Notes: a model not told the origin generated them from the letters alone. A stretch of 64,000 nucleotides of DNA from an uncultured Candidatus Melainabacteria bacterium (GCA_949902595.1 CATLDC010000005.1:1-64000); one strand, 5' to 3'; shown: positions 8,327 through 17,721, numbered from the stretch's first letter. Program-made: numbers and translations.

Positions 8327-9778
8327 TTATCTGTCAACTTTTCTTGCATATATAACTGTCCATGCTCCTACTTTGGCAAGCTTAAAATCCTTGTAGTCGT
8401 GATTTAGAGTCCTTATGAGCGAGTTTTTGATATGTGAAAAAGTCAAAAACATCTCCGGAATTTTCGGATTATCCTTGTTTTTTGAGATAAACTCTTCGTC
8501 AAAGAAACTTACACTATCTAAGAACACAACTGCTACGGTTGAATTTGGCTCGATTTTATCAAGAATTAGCGCAGGATTCTCATACTCAAACCGATTTGAT
8601 TTGCTTATGTGGTATGTATTTTTTCCGCTTAAATCAAGGTAACGCTCAAAACGATTCGGTTCGTAGTATGTGAATGCTACTGAATCAGGATTATATATAT
8701 TGAGAATTTCTCCTACAATTTTGTGACCTTCCGGACGTGGAATTTTTGTTACATAGTGCGGGGTGAAAAACGCCGCAAGATGAAAACTTATAAATAACGC
8801 AAATAGAATAAGTCCGGGCTTTTTAAGCTTCTCAAATCCGAGAACTATGGTGAGAATAAGAATCGGCAAAACTTCTATTGCGTATTTTGTGATAAAAACA
8901 AGCTTTCCGGAGATTGAAAGCAAAGACATCACAAAAATTACCATAAACACGAGGATATTAAGAGAGAGTGTTTTTCTAAATCCTGCAATAAAACCTGTCA
9001 AACCCAGCAATGTCGGGACAAGCATCCAGATTATAAGTTGCTTGTTGTAGAAAAACACTGCAGGCGCGTTGATATTATTGGTAAGTATCGGGGAAAGAAA
9101 ATCACTGAACAGAAACAGAATATTCGTGTATGTAAAATGCCCCCACCACTGCGAAGAAGGAAGCATCCTCAAGATGTTTACCCCGAGAAAACCGATTACC
9201 GGCAAAAGACACAAAAAGACTACAAGAGCTGTTTTTGAGATTTTCTTTTTCTTGTAAAACACAACAATAAGGTTGAAGAAAACATATATCCCGCCAAGCA
9301 CGTGGGTTAGAAGTATGAGCGCATTAGAAATAATGTATCCCGCAAGATTCTTCCCGGAAGATTTTTTGATGTATCTTAGAGTAAACAAAAGCGAAAGCGC
9401 TGAAAAGAGGAACAGGAGCGAATAAAACCTGACTTCCTGCGAATAATAGACCAGAAACGAAAGTGTCGAAGTGATTGCAGCAGCGTAGTATCCGGCTCTT
9501 TTGGAAAACTCTCTTCCTACAAGATACATAACAGGAATCGCAATCAACCCGGGAACAAGCGAGGTTAGCCTTAATACTAAGTCCGGACAGTGTGAAAAGG
9601 GTTTAAGGTAAAGATAGTAAAGAGGCATGTGGCATTGTTTTAGAACTTCTCCCCAGAAGCCTTCACTAAACGGTGTTTGAGCCACAAACCAGCTTACGTA
9701 TTCATCGTTCCACAAACCTTCTGGTTTGTGAATAAAACTGAATCTCAACAAAAAACCTAGTAATATTATAAAAAACAA
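8327..9778 (-). CDS. GT39/PMT-type membrane glycosyltransferase
   Basis: Integral membrane glycosyltransferase of the GT-C fold, of the kind that moves a sugar from a polyprenyl-phosphate donor onto an acceptor (ArnT/PMT_2-like). The first membrane helix is followed by the GLWNDE loop (residues about 20-25), matching the acidic catalytic loop of the family, and by the SQEVRFYSL motif near residue 115. About ten further hydrophobic helices follow and a soluble C-terminal domain of about 120 residues. Translation probably begins at TTG with GGGGAG close upstream. It is divergent from a GT2 gene of DPM type, a classic donor/transferase pairing. The acceptor (lipid A, glycan or protein) is not shown. 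Confidence 0.75.
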   Translation of the reverse strand: MFFIILLGFLLRFSFIHKPEGLWNDEYVSWFVAQTPFSEGFWGEVLKQCHMPLYYLYLKPFSHCPDLVLRLTSLVPGLIAIPVMYLVGREFSKRAGYYAAAITSTLSFLVYYSQEVRFYSLLFLFSALSLLFTLRYIKKSSGKNLAGYIISNALILLTHVLGGIYVFFNLIVVFYKKKKISKTALVVFLCLLPVIGFLGVNILRMLPSSQWWGHFTYTNILFLFSDFLSPILTNNINAPAVFFYNKQLIIWMLVPTLLGLTGFIAGFRKTLSLNILVFMVIFVMSLLSISGKLVFITKYAIEVLPILILTIVLGFEKLKKPGLILFALFISFHLAAFFTPHYVTKIPRPEGHKIVGEILNIYNPDSVAFTYYEPNRFERYLDLSGKNTYHISKSNRFEYENPALILDKIEPNSTVAVVFLDSVSFFDEEFISKNKDNPKIPEMFLTFSHIKNSLIRTLNHDYKDFKLAKVGAWTVIYARKVDR

Positions 9779-9779
9779 C

Positions 9780-9808
9780 TTGCTCCCCTTCCAATCTTTA
9801 TATATAAT
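9780..9808 (+). promoter_or_regulatory. Promoter for the GT2 gene, leaderless
   Basis: TTGCTC (9780-9785), a 17-bp spacer and TATAAT (9803-9808), with ATG at 9816 after 7 nt. No ribosome binding site is present, so the mRNA should be leaderless. Confidence 0.65.
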
Positions 9809-9815
9809 ATTTTAC

Positions 9816-10754
9816 ATGCCAAAGCTTATTATTCAAATACCTTGTTACAACGAAGAAGAGACACTCTTAACAACCCTCAACGACTTGCCGTCTAAGGTTA
9901 ACGGAATTGACGAGATAGAAGTGCTTGTAATCAACGACGGCTCAAAGGATAACTCGGCTGAAATTGCAAGAAACTGGGGCGCAACCGTGCTTGATATCAA
10001 GCCAAACAAAGGTCTTGCCAATGCTTTCAGGAGCGGCTTGCAGGAGGCACTGCACAGAGGGGCTGATATTATTGTAAACACTGACGCTGATAACCAGTAC
10101 TGCGCGGATGATATTGAAAAAATCGTTAAGCCGGTTTTAGAAGGCAAGGCTGATATTGCAATCGGAGCGCGTGACATACTTTCAATAAAAGAGTTTTCGC
10201 CGCTAAAAAAAATTCTACAAAAGCTTGGCTCTGCGGTCTTACGGCTTCTTTCTTCCACGCAGGTAAGCGACGCACCGAGCGGATTCAGGGCTTTTTCAAA
10301 AGCTGCGGCTATTCAACTCAATGTTTTTGACAATTACACCTACACCATGGAGACCCTGCTTCAGGCAAATGCAAAGGGGTTGAAGGTGATTTCTGTTCCA
10401 ATCAGGGTAAACGAAAAACTTAGAGACTCAAAGCTTGTAAAAAATATTTTTGACTACGTTTTCAAGTCGATGAAAACAACGATAAGAATGTTTATTGTTT
10501 ACCGCCCGTTTAGATTTTTTATTACAATTGCCTTTATACTGGCGGTTTTAGGGGCTCTTATTGTACTTAGATTTTTGTACTACTACTTTCTGGGCTCAGG
10601 AAACGGGCATGTGCAGTCGTTAATTTTTGGCGCTGTATTCCTGTTATCAGCAGTGCAGCTGGGCATAATTGCGATTATCGGAGATTTGCTCTCAATAAAC
10701 AGAAAGCTGCTGGAAGATGTTCAGACCAGAATAAAGAAGTTGGAGCTCAAATAA
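9816..10754 (+). CDS. GT2 polyprenyl-phosphate glycosyltransferase (DPM1-like)
   Basis: Cytoplasmic GT-A glycosyltransferase that would transfer a hexose from a nucleotide sugar to undecaprenyl phosphate. Motifs visible are IPCYNEEETL at the start, VINDGSKDNS, and the metal-binding INTDADNQY near residue 85. The catalytic domain is followed by two C-terminal membrane helices (about residues 230-295), as in dolichol-phosphate mannosyltransferase-like bacterial proteins. The start at 9816 is chosen over the upstream in-frame TTG because the promoter -10 box lies between them. It probably supplies the lipid-linked sugar used by the divergent GT39 enzyme. It ends 1 nt from the convergent amidase gene. 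Confidence 0.88.
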   Translation: MPKLIIQIPCYNEEETLLTTLNDLPSKVNGIDEIEVLVINDGSKDNSAEIARNWGATVLDIKPNKGLANAFRSGLQEALHRGADIIVNTDADNQYCADDIEKIVKPVLEGKADIAIGARDILSIKEFSPLKKILQKLGSAVLRLLSSTQVSDAPSGFRAFSKAAAIQLNVFDNYTYTMETLLQANAKGLKVISVPIRVNEKLRDSKLVKNIFDYVFKSMKTTIRMFIVYRPFRFFITIAFILAVLGALIVLRFLYYYFLGSGNGHVQSLIFGAVFLLSAVQLGIIAIIGDLLSINRKLLEDVQTRIKKLELK

Positions 10755-10755
10755 T

Positions 10756-12093
10756 TTATTGTCCTACAAACTCCAGAATCCCGTCTGCAATTCCTTTTGC
10801 AGCGTTGTAAGCAAAGTTTTCGGATGTGTAGAGCACGGAATCACATGGATTTGTCATATATGCAGTCTCAACAAGGATTCCCACGTATTCAGTCGGCCTT
10901 ATCACAGCAAAACTAGCTGTCCGTACGCCGTCTTTGCGAGTACCGGCAGACTGGGTGACAGTTTTTTCTACGCATTCGGCAAGGCGTTTTGAGTTAGGGT
11001 TGTAGTAATAAACGCTTGTGCCTTTGTTTTTATGCACGTTTATAGGAATATCGCCTATAGAATTTAGATGAACGCTCACAAAAATATTAGCATTGCAGTT
11101 CTTTGCAATTTTTACCCTGTCTTCAAGCGAAGTATTCCCGTCGCATTCGCGGGTCAGGATTACATTTGCTCCCATAAGTTTAAGCCGTTCTGCAAGCTCA
11201 AGAGCGATTCTCAGGTTAATGTTTTTTTCTTCGTCACCGAGGCAGCCGATTGCGCCTTTTTCCGTACCGCCATGACCTGCGTCAACAACAATTGTGCAGT
11301 CTTTGAAACATTCCGGCACAGCATTCACCTTGAAAGTATAGAGCCCGTCTTTCAAAGTCGTGTTATACGTGTATTTATCAGGCTTTTGCATATTAACAGT
11401 GTAGACAGAGCTGTCAGAAAGCTCCGGATTGTAAATCCTGAACACGATTTCCTTTTCGCGCTCCTCAATTGTATAAGGAAGATTGCGCGTGAATTTTACG
11501 GTCTGAACCGCTGCATTTTTGTACTTCTTGCTGTCCATTGTGATAAAAGTCGCCGGCTCAAGTTCTTTTTCAGAGCAGTCAACCTCAACATCCTTCATGG
11601 CAATCCATGCGATTTGGTCTTTTGCAAGAAAAACTCTGTAGAATCCAGATTTTGAGCCGTTAACAAGAAGGGTTGTATCTTTAAAAAGGTGCGAAATCCT
11701 GTTCATTCCCGCATCCACAGGCGTGCTTCTAAGCGGGGTGTTGTCTTTTTTTACAACCGCACGTTTTATGTCAAAGTCACACACAGCCTCCGGTACAGCC
11801 GCTGTTCTCTTGTTCTTAAAAAATCGGTAGACCTGAGTATTGTAGCTGGAGCGGATTACGACCCTGTTATCTCCGTCATGTAGTTTTACGGAATGTGCAA
11901 ACGCGCCGTTGGGCGCTATATATATTTTCTGGTCGTTGATAACTATACTCTCCGAATTTCCTGCCTTACCCACAAAAAAAGCGTAGTTTGTATTAACTGT
12001 AGACTTTTTTTCCCGCGGCAGAACCAATTCAAAGGTAAATGCCTGTAATGTAGTCATTATAAACGACAATAATAAAATTAACCCTCTTTTCAT
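10756..12093 (-). CDS. N-acetylmuramoyl-L-alanine amidase (Amidase_3)
   Basis: Zinc amidase that cuts the bond between N-acetylmuramic acid and the peptide stem in peptidoglycan. It has a signal peptide (KRGLILLLSFIMTTLQAF) and about 240 residues of beta-rich and SH3-like sequence, then the catalytic domain from about residue 265. Catalytic signatures are VVDAGHGGTEKGAIG, the NLRIALELAERL helix, ILTRECDG, FVSVHLNS and the late ETAYMTNPCD with the catalytic Glu. At 445 aa it matches AmiC-type enzymes with an N-terminal targeting part. The promoter gives a leaderless start. It diverges from dnaX across 43 bp. Confidence 0.92.
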   Translation of the reverse strand: MKRGLILLLSFIMTTLQAFTFELVLPREKKSTVNTNYAFFVGKAGNSESIVINDQKIYIAPNGAFAHSVKLHDGDNRVVIRSSYNTQVYRFFKNKRTAAVPEAVCDFDIKRAVVKKDNTPLRSTPVDAGMNRISHLFKDTTLLVNGSKSGFYRVFLAKDQIAWIAMKDVEVDCSEKELEPATFITMDSKKYKNAAVQTVKFTRNLPYTIEEREKEIVFRIYNPELSDSSVYTVNMQKPDKYTYNTTLKDGLYTFKVNAVPECFKDCTIVVDAGHGGTEKGAIGCLGDEEKNINLRIALELAERLKLMGANVILTRECDGNTSLEDRVKIAKNCNANIFVSVHLNSIGDIPINVHKNKGTSVYYYNPNSKRLAECVEKTVTQSAGTRKDGVRTASFAVIRPTEYVGILVETAYMTNPCDSVLYTSENFAYNAAKGIADGILEFVGQ

Positions 12094-12099
12094 AGGTTC

Positions 12100-12128
12100 A
12101 TTTTAATATAAAATTTCTTTATGGTAAA
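12100..12128 (-). promoter_or_regulatory. Promoter for the amidase gene, leaderless
   Basis: On the minus strand TTTACC (12123-12128), a 17-bp spacer and TAAAAT (12100-12105), then 6 nt to the ATG at 12093. It overlaps the opposing dnaX promoter, so the two may interfere. Confidence 0.5.
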
Positions 12129-12130
12129 CT
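12102..12130 (+). promoter_or_regulatory. Possible promoter for dnaX, leaderless
   Basis: TTTAAT (12102-12107), 17 bp, TAAACT (12125-12130), then 6 nt to ATG at 12137. Both boxes are weak, but the -10/start distance repeats the pattern of other genes here and no clear ribosome site is present. Confidence 0.35.
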
Positions 12131-12136
12131 GGTAAT

Positions 12137-13972
12137 ATGAGCGGGAATTATGTACCATTATACAGAAAATATCGTCCTCAAACGCTGGACACGCTTGTTG
12201 GGCAGGAGCATATCAAGAAAGCTTTAACGAGCGCTATTGAGCTTGGAAAAATTGCCCATGCGTTTTTGTTTACAGGTCCGAGAGGGACAGGTAAGACTTC
12301 TACGGCAAGAATTCTTGCTAAATCACTCAACTGCAAAAACGGACCGACAATCCATCCTTGCGGAGAGTGCGAAAGCTGTCAGGATATTACAAATTCCGTT
12401 CCTATTGACGTAATCGAAATTGACGCTGCGAGTAACAGAAAAGTTGAAGACACCCAAAGCATACTTGAAAAAATTCAATATGTTCCTGTTCACGGCAAGT
12501 ACAAAATCTATATTATAGACGAAGTCCACATGCTCACAAACCATGCCTTTAATGCACTTTTGAAAACGCTGGAAGAGCCGCCGGAAAATGTTGTATTTAT
12601 ACTTGCAACAACCGAAGTCCACAAGGTTCTGGATACAATCAAAAGCCGCTGTCAGCGATTTGATTTCAGAAGAATTACAACTGATGATATTGTAAAACAC
12701 CTCAGATATATTTCTGATGAAGAAAAAATTAATATCTCGGATGATGCACTTTTTGCTATTGCAAAAAACTCGGCAGGCGGGATGAGAGACAGTATTTCGC
12801 TTTTAGACCAGTTGAGCTTGTTGGGTGTTACAAAAGAAATATCTGTAGATGATGTTAACGCTGTGCTTGGAAGGATTTCTTTTGATGTTCTAAACAAACT
12901 CAGCAGTAAAATAATCGCCTCTTCTCCTAACGAAGCGATAGAAATCCTAAACGAGATTTACAACTCAGGGAATGAGCCTTTGCAGATTTTGACAAATCTT
13001 TCCGAGTATTTCAAAAATCTGCTTATTGTAAAAAACTGCAAAAAAGATTTGTTAAGTGAGCTTACAGGCTTGAATGAGCCTCAAATAGAAGAGCTTTCCA
13101 AACAAAAAGAACAACTTGAAACACAGCAGATTGTATTTTTGCTCGAGAGAATAACTTACTACATAAAAGAAGTTAAACTTGCCTCTAATCAGCATCTGTG
13201 GCTGGAAGTCGGGATGATTGATTTGGCTAATATGACAGAAAATTCAACTCTATTGGATTTGCAGAACCGTGTTAAAGCTCTTGAGGGCGGAGGAGTCTCA
13301 ATTCCGGCACCTCAGCCGGTTGTAACACGTCCTGCTCCGATTCAGCCGCCGCCTGTTCAAACACCAGAACCGGTTAAACAGCAGATTAGCCAGCCTGCAC
13401 CGGCACCGCAAAAACCGGCAGCACCGAAGCCGCAACCGGAAGACGATTTTACACCGCCTCCTGTTTCTAAGAAGCCGAGCGGAAACGACATTCAGACTTT
13501 GTGGCAAACCCTGCTTGCTAACATAAAGAGCCCTTCAACAAGAGCCCTGCTTAACCTTGCAACTCCGGTAAAAATTGCACCGGACGGGGTTATTATTACA
13601 TTTAAGAACGACAAACTGGTCTCACAGATTAGTGACACCAATAAAAAACAAATGATTGTGGACGCTGCAAGCGCCATGTTTGGCGCGAGCGCTGTTTCAG
13701 TATCAATCCGGCTTCCGCAAGCCGGAGATGCCGGGCTTGCAGCACAGGCAGCGCCTGTAACAGTAGCAGCAACGCAGACGGCTCCGGTAGAGGAAGAAAA
13801 AAAAAACTCACCCCCTCCAATAATTGAGCCGGAAGAAGAACCGGAAGTTAAGCCGCAAGCACAGGAAGCACCTGCAGCAGAGCAAAAACTTGAAGCCAGG
13901 GACAAGGAACGGCTTGAATCAGATCAGGAAAAAATGGTGCTTGAGCTTTTTGACGGCAAGTATATTGAGTAA
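12137..13972 (+). CDS. dnaX: DNA polymerase III subunit gamma/tau
   Basis: AAA+ clamp-loader subunit of the replicative polymerase. Visible are YRKYRPQTLDTLVGQEH, Walker A GPRGTGKTS (about residues 43-51), a four-cysteine zinc module (CKNGPTIHPCGECESC), Walker B IIDEVHML and sensor/arginine-finger SRCQRF. After residue about 380 there is a long proline- and glutamine-rich linker, then a tau-type C-terminal domain (NDIQTLWQTLLANIKSPSTRALL). At 611 aa it is a full tau. I did not see an obvious slippery A-run that would generate gamma by frameshifting near the domain boundary. It meets hemW tail to tail with no gap. Confidence 0.97.
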   Translation: MSGNYVPLYRKYRPQTLDTLVGQEHIKKALTSAIELGKIAHAFLFTGPRGTGKTSTARILAKSLNCKNGPTIHPCGECESCQDITNSVPIDVIEIDAASNRKVEDTQSILEKIQYVPVHGKYKIYIIDEVHMLTNHAFNALLKTLEEPPENVVFILATTEVHKVLDTIKSRCQRFDFRRITTDDIVKHLRYISDEEKINISDDALFAIAKNSAGGMRDSISLLDQLSLLGVTKEISVDDVNAVLGRISFDVLNKLSSKIIASSPNEAIEILNEIYNSGNEPLQILTNLSEYFKNLLIVKNCKKDLLSELTGLNEPQIEELSKQKEQLETQQIVFLLERITYYIKEVKLASNQHLWLEVGMIDLANMTENSTLLDLQNRVKALEGGGVSIPAPQPVVTRPAPIQPPPVQTPEPVKQQISQPAPAPQKPAAPKPQPEDDFTPPPVSKKPSGNDIQTLWQTLLANIKSPSTRALLNLATPVKIAPDGVIITFKNDKLVSQISDTNKKQMIVDAASAMFGASAVSVSIRLPQAGDAGLAAQAAPVTVAATQTAPVEEEKKNSPPPIIEPEEEPEVKPQAQEAPAAEQKLEARDKERLESDQEKMVLELFDGKYIE

Positions 13973-15061
13973 TTAGATAAACTCTGCAAGTATAACGTTG
14001 CTTATCAGGACTCCGGCGATATTGAGCCTGTATCCGGTGTGTGTCGGCTCAATAAAATCCTTGTACTTGCTCAATATTGCCTTGTATTTATCCTCAAAAT
14101 CAACGCCAAATTTGGTTTTGATTCTTTCGACATTTATCCCCTCAGTCTTTCTAAACCTGAGAAAAATCTCTTCTTCAAGCTTCTCCGCTTCTGTGAGTAA
14201 ATGCCCTGTCTCATGCACATCAGGGGAGTCGATATATTTTTCCAGCTCTACAAAATTAGAATACCTCACACCGTCGGCATACCCGTGTGCTGCGCAGCCA
14301 AACCCGAAGTATTCGTCATTGTTCCAGTAATTCAGATTATGGCGTGATTCAAACCCTTTTTGCGCAAAGTTACTGATTTCATACCTGTAGAACCCGCTCT
14401 TCTCCAAAACCTCATTCACCACTTCGTACATGTCAGCTTGAAGGTCGTCATCCGGAAGGTTTTCAGGCTCGTGTTTGCCCCAGAAAGAACTCTCCTCAAT
14501 CTTTAAGCCGTAAGTTGAAATATGCTGGATACTAAGCCCCAAAAACTTATCCAAATCCTTTTTAAGCCCTTCAACGGTCTGGGTTGGGAGCCCGTAAATC
14601 AAATCCACGCTTATGTTTTCAAAACCGGCATGCTTTGCTAGTCCCACCGTTTTTTCAATATCAGAAGCAGAGTGTCTGCGTCCGATAAGTTTTAAAACAC
14701 TGTCATCAAAGGTTTGTGAGCCGATACTTAGTCTGTTAATCCCGATTTTGCGCAAAGCTAAAAGATATTCTTCGCTCGCATCGTCCGGATTGATTTCAAG
14801 CGTAACTTCACAATCAGGTGCAAGAGTAAAGTTCTTCATAATCAGGCGCAAAAGGTCAACCGGAAGCAGGGAAGGTGTGCCGCCGCCGAAGTAGAGGGTT
14901 TTCAGCGGCTCATTTGCATAGTTTGTAGAAATATCCTTAAGGAGCGCAAAAACATAGCCCTTCATAAGCTCAGGTTTGTTATAAGACACAAACGAGCAGT
15001 ATTTGCACTTTGATTTACAAAAAGGGATATGGATATACGCACTTTCCGGCATTTTACTCAT
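13973..15061 (-). CDS. hemW: HemW-family radical SAM protein
   Basis: Radical SAM protein of the HemN-like HemW group, now thought to deliver haem rather than oxidise coproporphyrinogen. The N-terminus shows AYIHIPFCKSKCKYCSF with the CxxxCxxC cluster motif (about residues 15-22), GGGTPS, and the EINPDD and SIGSQTF blocks. The C-terminal HemN domain (HNLNYWNNDEYFGFGCAAHGY) is present. At 362 aa it is slightly short but complete for HemW, lacking the extended N-terminus of true HemN. Its start overlaps the ftsQ stop by 8 nt, making it the last gene of the murC-murB-ddl-ftsQ unit. Confidence 0.93.
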   Translation of the reverse strand: MSKMPESAYIHIPFCKSKCKYCSFVSYNKPELMKGYVFALLKDISTNYANEPLKTLYFGGGTPSLLPVDLLRLIMKNFTLAPDCEVTLEINPDDASEEYLLALRKIGINRLSIGSQTFDDSVLKLIGRRHSASDIEKTVGLAKHAGFENISVDLIYGLPTQTVEGLKKDLDKFLGLSIQHISTYGLKIEESSFWGKHEPENLPDDDLQADMYEVVNEVLEKSGFYRYEISNFAQKGFESRHNLNYWNNDEYFGFGCAAHGYADGVRYSNFVELEKYIDSPDVHETGHLLTEAEKLEEEIFLRFRKTEGINVERIKTKFGVDFEDKYKAILSKYKDFIEPTHTGYRLNIAGVLISNVILAEFI

Positions 15062-15908
15062 CCAGCTTGATATAGTTTGTATCCCATCTCAAATCAATAT
15101 ACTTAACTTTTTTGTTAAGCATTTTGACCTGCGGAAGCAGAGACGGGATTCTGTGAATCTTCTCATAAGTACCGGGGTTAAAGCTTCCGAGTCTTATATT
15201 TGCAGTCGGAATCTTGACATACACATCCTTAGGGTTGCGGTAGTCAATGTATTCGACCTGTTCACCGGAGTCCATCTCAAGAGTGGCAGCGAGTTTTCTA
15301 AACTGGTTGACTTTTGCCTGATCCCAGTTTCTGTAATCATCACCTGTGCCGCGGGTTATGACTCTGTAAGTTTTAAAGTCCTCTGAAAGCGGCATATAAT
15401 CGCGTCCAATAAGCTTACCGTCAGTGGAGAAAAACGCGATTGGCGGAACATCAATATTAGGCGCGATTGTAAGTATCGGAGTGCGCTCTATCACAATGAT
15501 TTGGAGTCTTGCAGGGAACCAGAATCTTCTTATATAAACATTCTGCACCGGCTCAAGCTGCATGATACTCTTTTTGAGGTTTTCAGTCTTTACCAGAAAA
15601 ATAGGTTTTGTGCACACCTGATTCCGGCGAAGCGCTGCAAGCACCTTTTGAGAAGGGACTATTCTGTTATTAACAATCTCAAGCGCTGAGCTTTTCAGGC
15701 TGTCAAAAGCGTTTGTATGCAGGCGCCATTGAGGGAGTTTCAGGATAAACACACCGAGTGCAATCATGAGCACGATTATAATGAATTTCAGAAGCGCTCT
15801 AAGCTGTTTAAGCCGTTTTTGAGAACGCCTAATCTGGCGCTGCATCTTTGCCTGCTGCAAGCGTCTGTTCTGGTTATAACTTGGATGGTGCATTTCCTCG
15901 TTTGACAT
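15054..15908 (-). CDS. ftsQ: FtsQ/DivIB-type cell division protein
   Basis: Bitopic divisome protein that connects early and late septal proteins. A positively charged cytoplasmic tail (about 40 residues, rich in Arg/Gln) is followed by one membrane helix (ALLKFIIIVLMIALGVFIL), then a POTRA-like region (SQKVLAAL ... NLKKSIMQLEPVQNVYIRRFWFPARLQIIVIERTPI) and the FtsQ beta domain. At 284 aa it has normal length. It starts one base from the ddl stop and overlaps hemW at its end, in the classical dcw order after ddl. Confidence 0.9.
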   Translation of the reverse strand: MSNEEMHHPSYNQNRRLQQAKMQRQIRRSQKRLKQLRALLKFIIIVLMIALGVFILKLPQWRLHTNAFDSLKSSALEIVNNRIVPSQKVLAALRRNQVCTKPIFLVKTENLKKSIMQLEPVQNVYIRRFWFPARLQIIVIERTPILTIAPNIDVPPIAFFSTDGKLIGRDYMPLSEDFKTYRVITRGTGDDYRNWDQAKVNQFRKLAATLEMDSGEQVEYIDYRNPKDVYVKIPTANIRLGSFNPGTYEKIHRIPSLLPQVKMLNKKVKYIDLRWDTNYIKLDE

Positions 15909-16843
15909 TATTTATTCAATCCCACGCTATTAAGTATCATCAAAACAAGATTGTCATAATCGATTCCGCAAACCTTTGCCTGTGCCGGCAGGTCGCTCGT
16001 GTCGGTCATACCCGGGTTGGTATTAACTTCAAGAATATAAGGAACATCTCCAACAATAAGGAAATCCACCCTTGAAACACCGGAGCAGCCGCAAACCTTG
16101 AACGCTTCTACAGCATACTCTTTAACCTGTTTTGTCATTGTTTCTGAAAGTTCAGCCGGAAGAATAAATTCTGTCATGCCTTTTGTGTACTTTGCCTCGT
16201 AATCATACCACTCGTTTTTAGGTCTAAGCTCAAGAATCTCTGTCGCAAAAGGTTTTCTGTCTCTTTCAAGTACTCCGACTGTCGCACAAATCCCGACTAA
16301 GTATTCTTCTATAAGGATGTCAGCATTGTATTTGCGCGCATTTTCAACCGCATCAACCAGCTCGCCATCGCAGTCAACCTTTGCCATACCAAAGCTTGAG
16401 CCTTCTGAAACGGGCTTAACCATAAGCGGATACTGCAAGTCTCTGACTTTTTCAACAGGGTCTTCATCCGGAAGCAGATACACTGATTTAATCAAAGGCA
16501 AATCAGCTGTCTTCATAACCTTTTTAGTGTACTCTTTGTTCATACAAATCGCGCTCGCCATAACCCCGCAGCCGGTGTAAGGTATTTTCATAATCTCCAG
16601 AACCCCCTGAATGCAGCCGTCTTCACCGTACTTGCCGTGAAGGGTGTTGTAAGCATAATCAAACCCCTTAAGGTCGTTCATAACATTTTCTGACACATCA
16701 ACGATTTGCGCGTTTTTGTACCCGAGTCTATGCAATGCACCGAGGCAGTTTTTGCCGGAACGAAGCGAAACCTCGCGCTCTGATGACATTCCGCCGCATA
16801 AAACAGCTATTTTTGCGTCTTTGTTTTGTATAGTATATTGCAT
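15908..16843 (-). CDS. ddl: D-alanine--D-alanine ligase
   Basis: ATP-grasp ligase making the D-Ala-D-Ala dipeptide for peptidoglycan precursors. It shows AVLCGGMSSEREVSLRSG, the HGKYGEDGCIQG loop, the YTGCGVMASAICMNKEYTK segment, PVSEGSSFGM and the metal-binding DFLIVGDVPYILEVNTNPGMT. The family length of about 310 aa fits. The ATG has GAGGAAGA upstream and lies 37 nt inside the end of murB, so translation is coupled. The Tyr in the KYGE loop points to the D-Ala-D-Ala rather than a D-lactate ligase type, but that is a weak inference. Confidence 0.95.
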   Translation of the reverse strand: MQYTIQNKDAKIAVLCGGMSSEREVSLRSGKNCLGALHRLGYKNAQIVDVSENVMNDLKGFDYAYNTLHGKYGEDGCIQGVLEIMKIPYTGCGVMASAICMNKEYTKKVMKTADLPLIKSVYLLPDEDPVEKVRDLQYPLMVKPVSEGSSFGMAKVDCDGELVDAVENARKYNADILIEEYLVGICATVGVLERDRKPFATEILELRPKNEWYDYEAKYTKGMTEFILPAELSETMTKQVKEYAVEAFKVCGCSGVSRVDFLIVGDVPYILEVNTNPGMTDTSDLPAQAKVCGIDYDNLVLMILNSVGLNK

Positions 16844-17718
16844 AATTCTTCCTCTTTTTCTGTTTTGTCGCCGATAAATATAATTTCCGGCTTTAATTCA
16901 ATTGTGTACATATCCTTGACAGCGTTGTACATCTTCACCATGAGTTCAAGCACATCCTCTGAAGTTGCCTCGCCCTTGTTTACTATAAAGTTTGCATGGC
17001 TGTCCCAAACCTTAACCCGTTCCATATCAAAAGCCTTCACGCCTGCTTTGTCCAATAAACGTCCGGCAGAGTCGTTTTCAGGATTCCTGAACACGCTTCC
17101 GGCATTCGGAGTGGCAAGCGAAGGCTGGATTGTTTTTCTGAAATTGAGATTCCTATCTACAAGAGCCTTAATCTCTTCCTGCGGAGCCTTCTTTAGTTCA
17201 AATTCTGCATAAAGAAGCACATATCTCCCGCAATGAAGCAGCGAGTGCCTGTAGGAAAACTCCATTTCTTCTTTTTTCTTATAGACAATTTCCTTTGTGT
17301 CTCTATCAAACAGACAGCAGGAAATCAGGCAGTCAGAAATCCTCTGGCCGTGAGCACCTGCGTTCATGCAGACATCACCGCCGATTGAGCCGGGGAAGCC
17401 TATCATGAACTCAAACCCGCTCAAGGATGCTTCGCAGGTTTTTTGCGCAAGCAAAGGTCCTTTCACTCCGCAATCAGCGTAGATTTTAGTGCCTCTGATT
17501 TCAAAGTTCTTCATGCCGGAGGTTATAACCACGTTTCCGCTGTATCCGTTTGATGAAAACAGAACATTGGAGCAGCTTCCGAGCACGATGTATTCATCAA
17601 GTTCTCTGAGCAGCTCTGTAAGTTCGGCTTGGCTCTCCGGAAAGTAGACTTTCTTGACCTTTCCGCCGATTTTGTAGGTTGTTAATGATTTTATTTCGAA
17701 ATTTTCCTTAATTTGCAT
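16807..17718 (-). CDS. murB: UDP-N-acetylenolpyruvoylglucosamine reductase
   Basis: FAD enzyme reducing UDP-GlcNAc-enolpyruvate to UDP-MurNAc. Visible are LTTYKIGGK, VLGSCSNVLFSSNGY (FAD-binding), FMIGFPGSIGGDVCMNAGAHG, SYRHSLL and the late PNAGSVFRNPENDSAGRLLDKAG. The YRHS segment and 303-aa length fit type II MurB of the Bacillus/cyanobacterial kind. The start lies 4-6 nt after a GGGGGAGATTAGG tract that is partly contributed by a REP-like element in the murC-murB gap. The C-terminal 12 codons overlap ddl. Confidence 0.95.
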   Translation of the reverse strand: MQIKENFEIKSLTTYKIGGKVKKVYFPESQAELTELLRELDEYIVLGSCSNVLFSSNGYSGNVVITSGMKNFEIRGTKIYADCGVKGPLLAQKTCEASLSGFEFMIGFPGSIGGDVCMNAGAHGQRISDCLISCCLFDRDTKEIVYKKKEEMEFSYRHSLLHCGRYVLLYAEFELKKAPQEEIKALVDRNLNFRKTIQPSLATPNAGSVFRNPENDSAGRLLDKAGVKAFDMERVKVWDSHANFIVNKGEATSEDVLELMVKMYNAVKDMYTIELKPEIIFIGDKTEKEEELCNILYKTKTQK

Positions 17719-17721
17719 CCT

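Noticed and set aside
10756..10992. Plus-strand 77-aa frame opposite the amidase
   Set aside because: Antisense to the conserved catalytic domain, no start signals.
13492..13905. Minus-strand Ala/Ser/Cys-rich frames inside dnaX
   Set aside because: They mirror the proline- and alanine-rich tau linker on the other strand and have no start signals.
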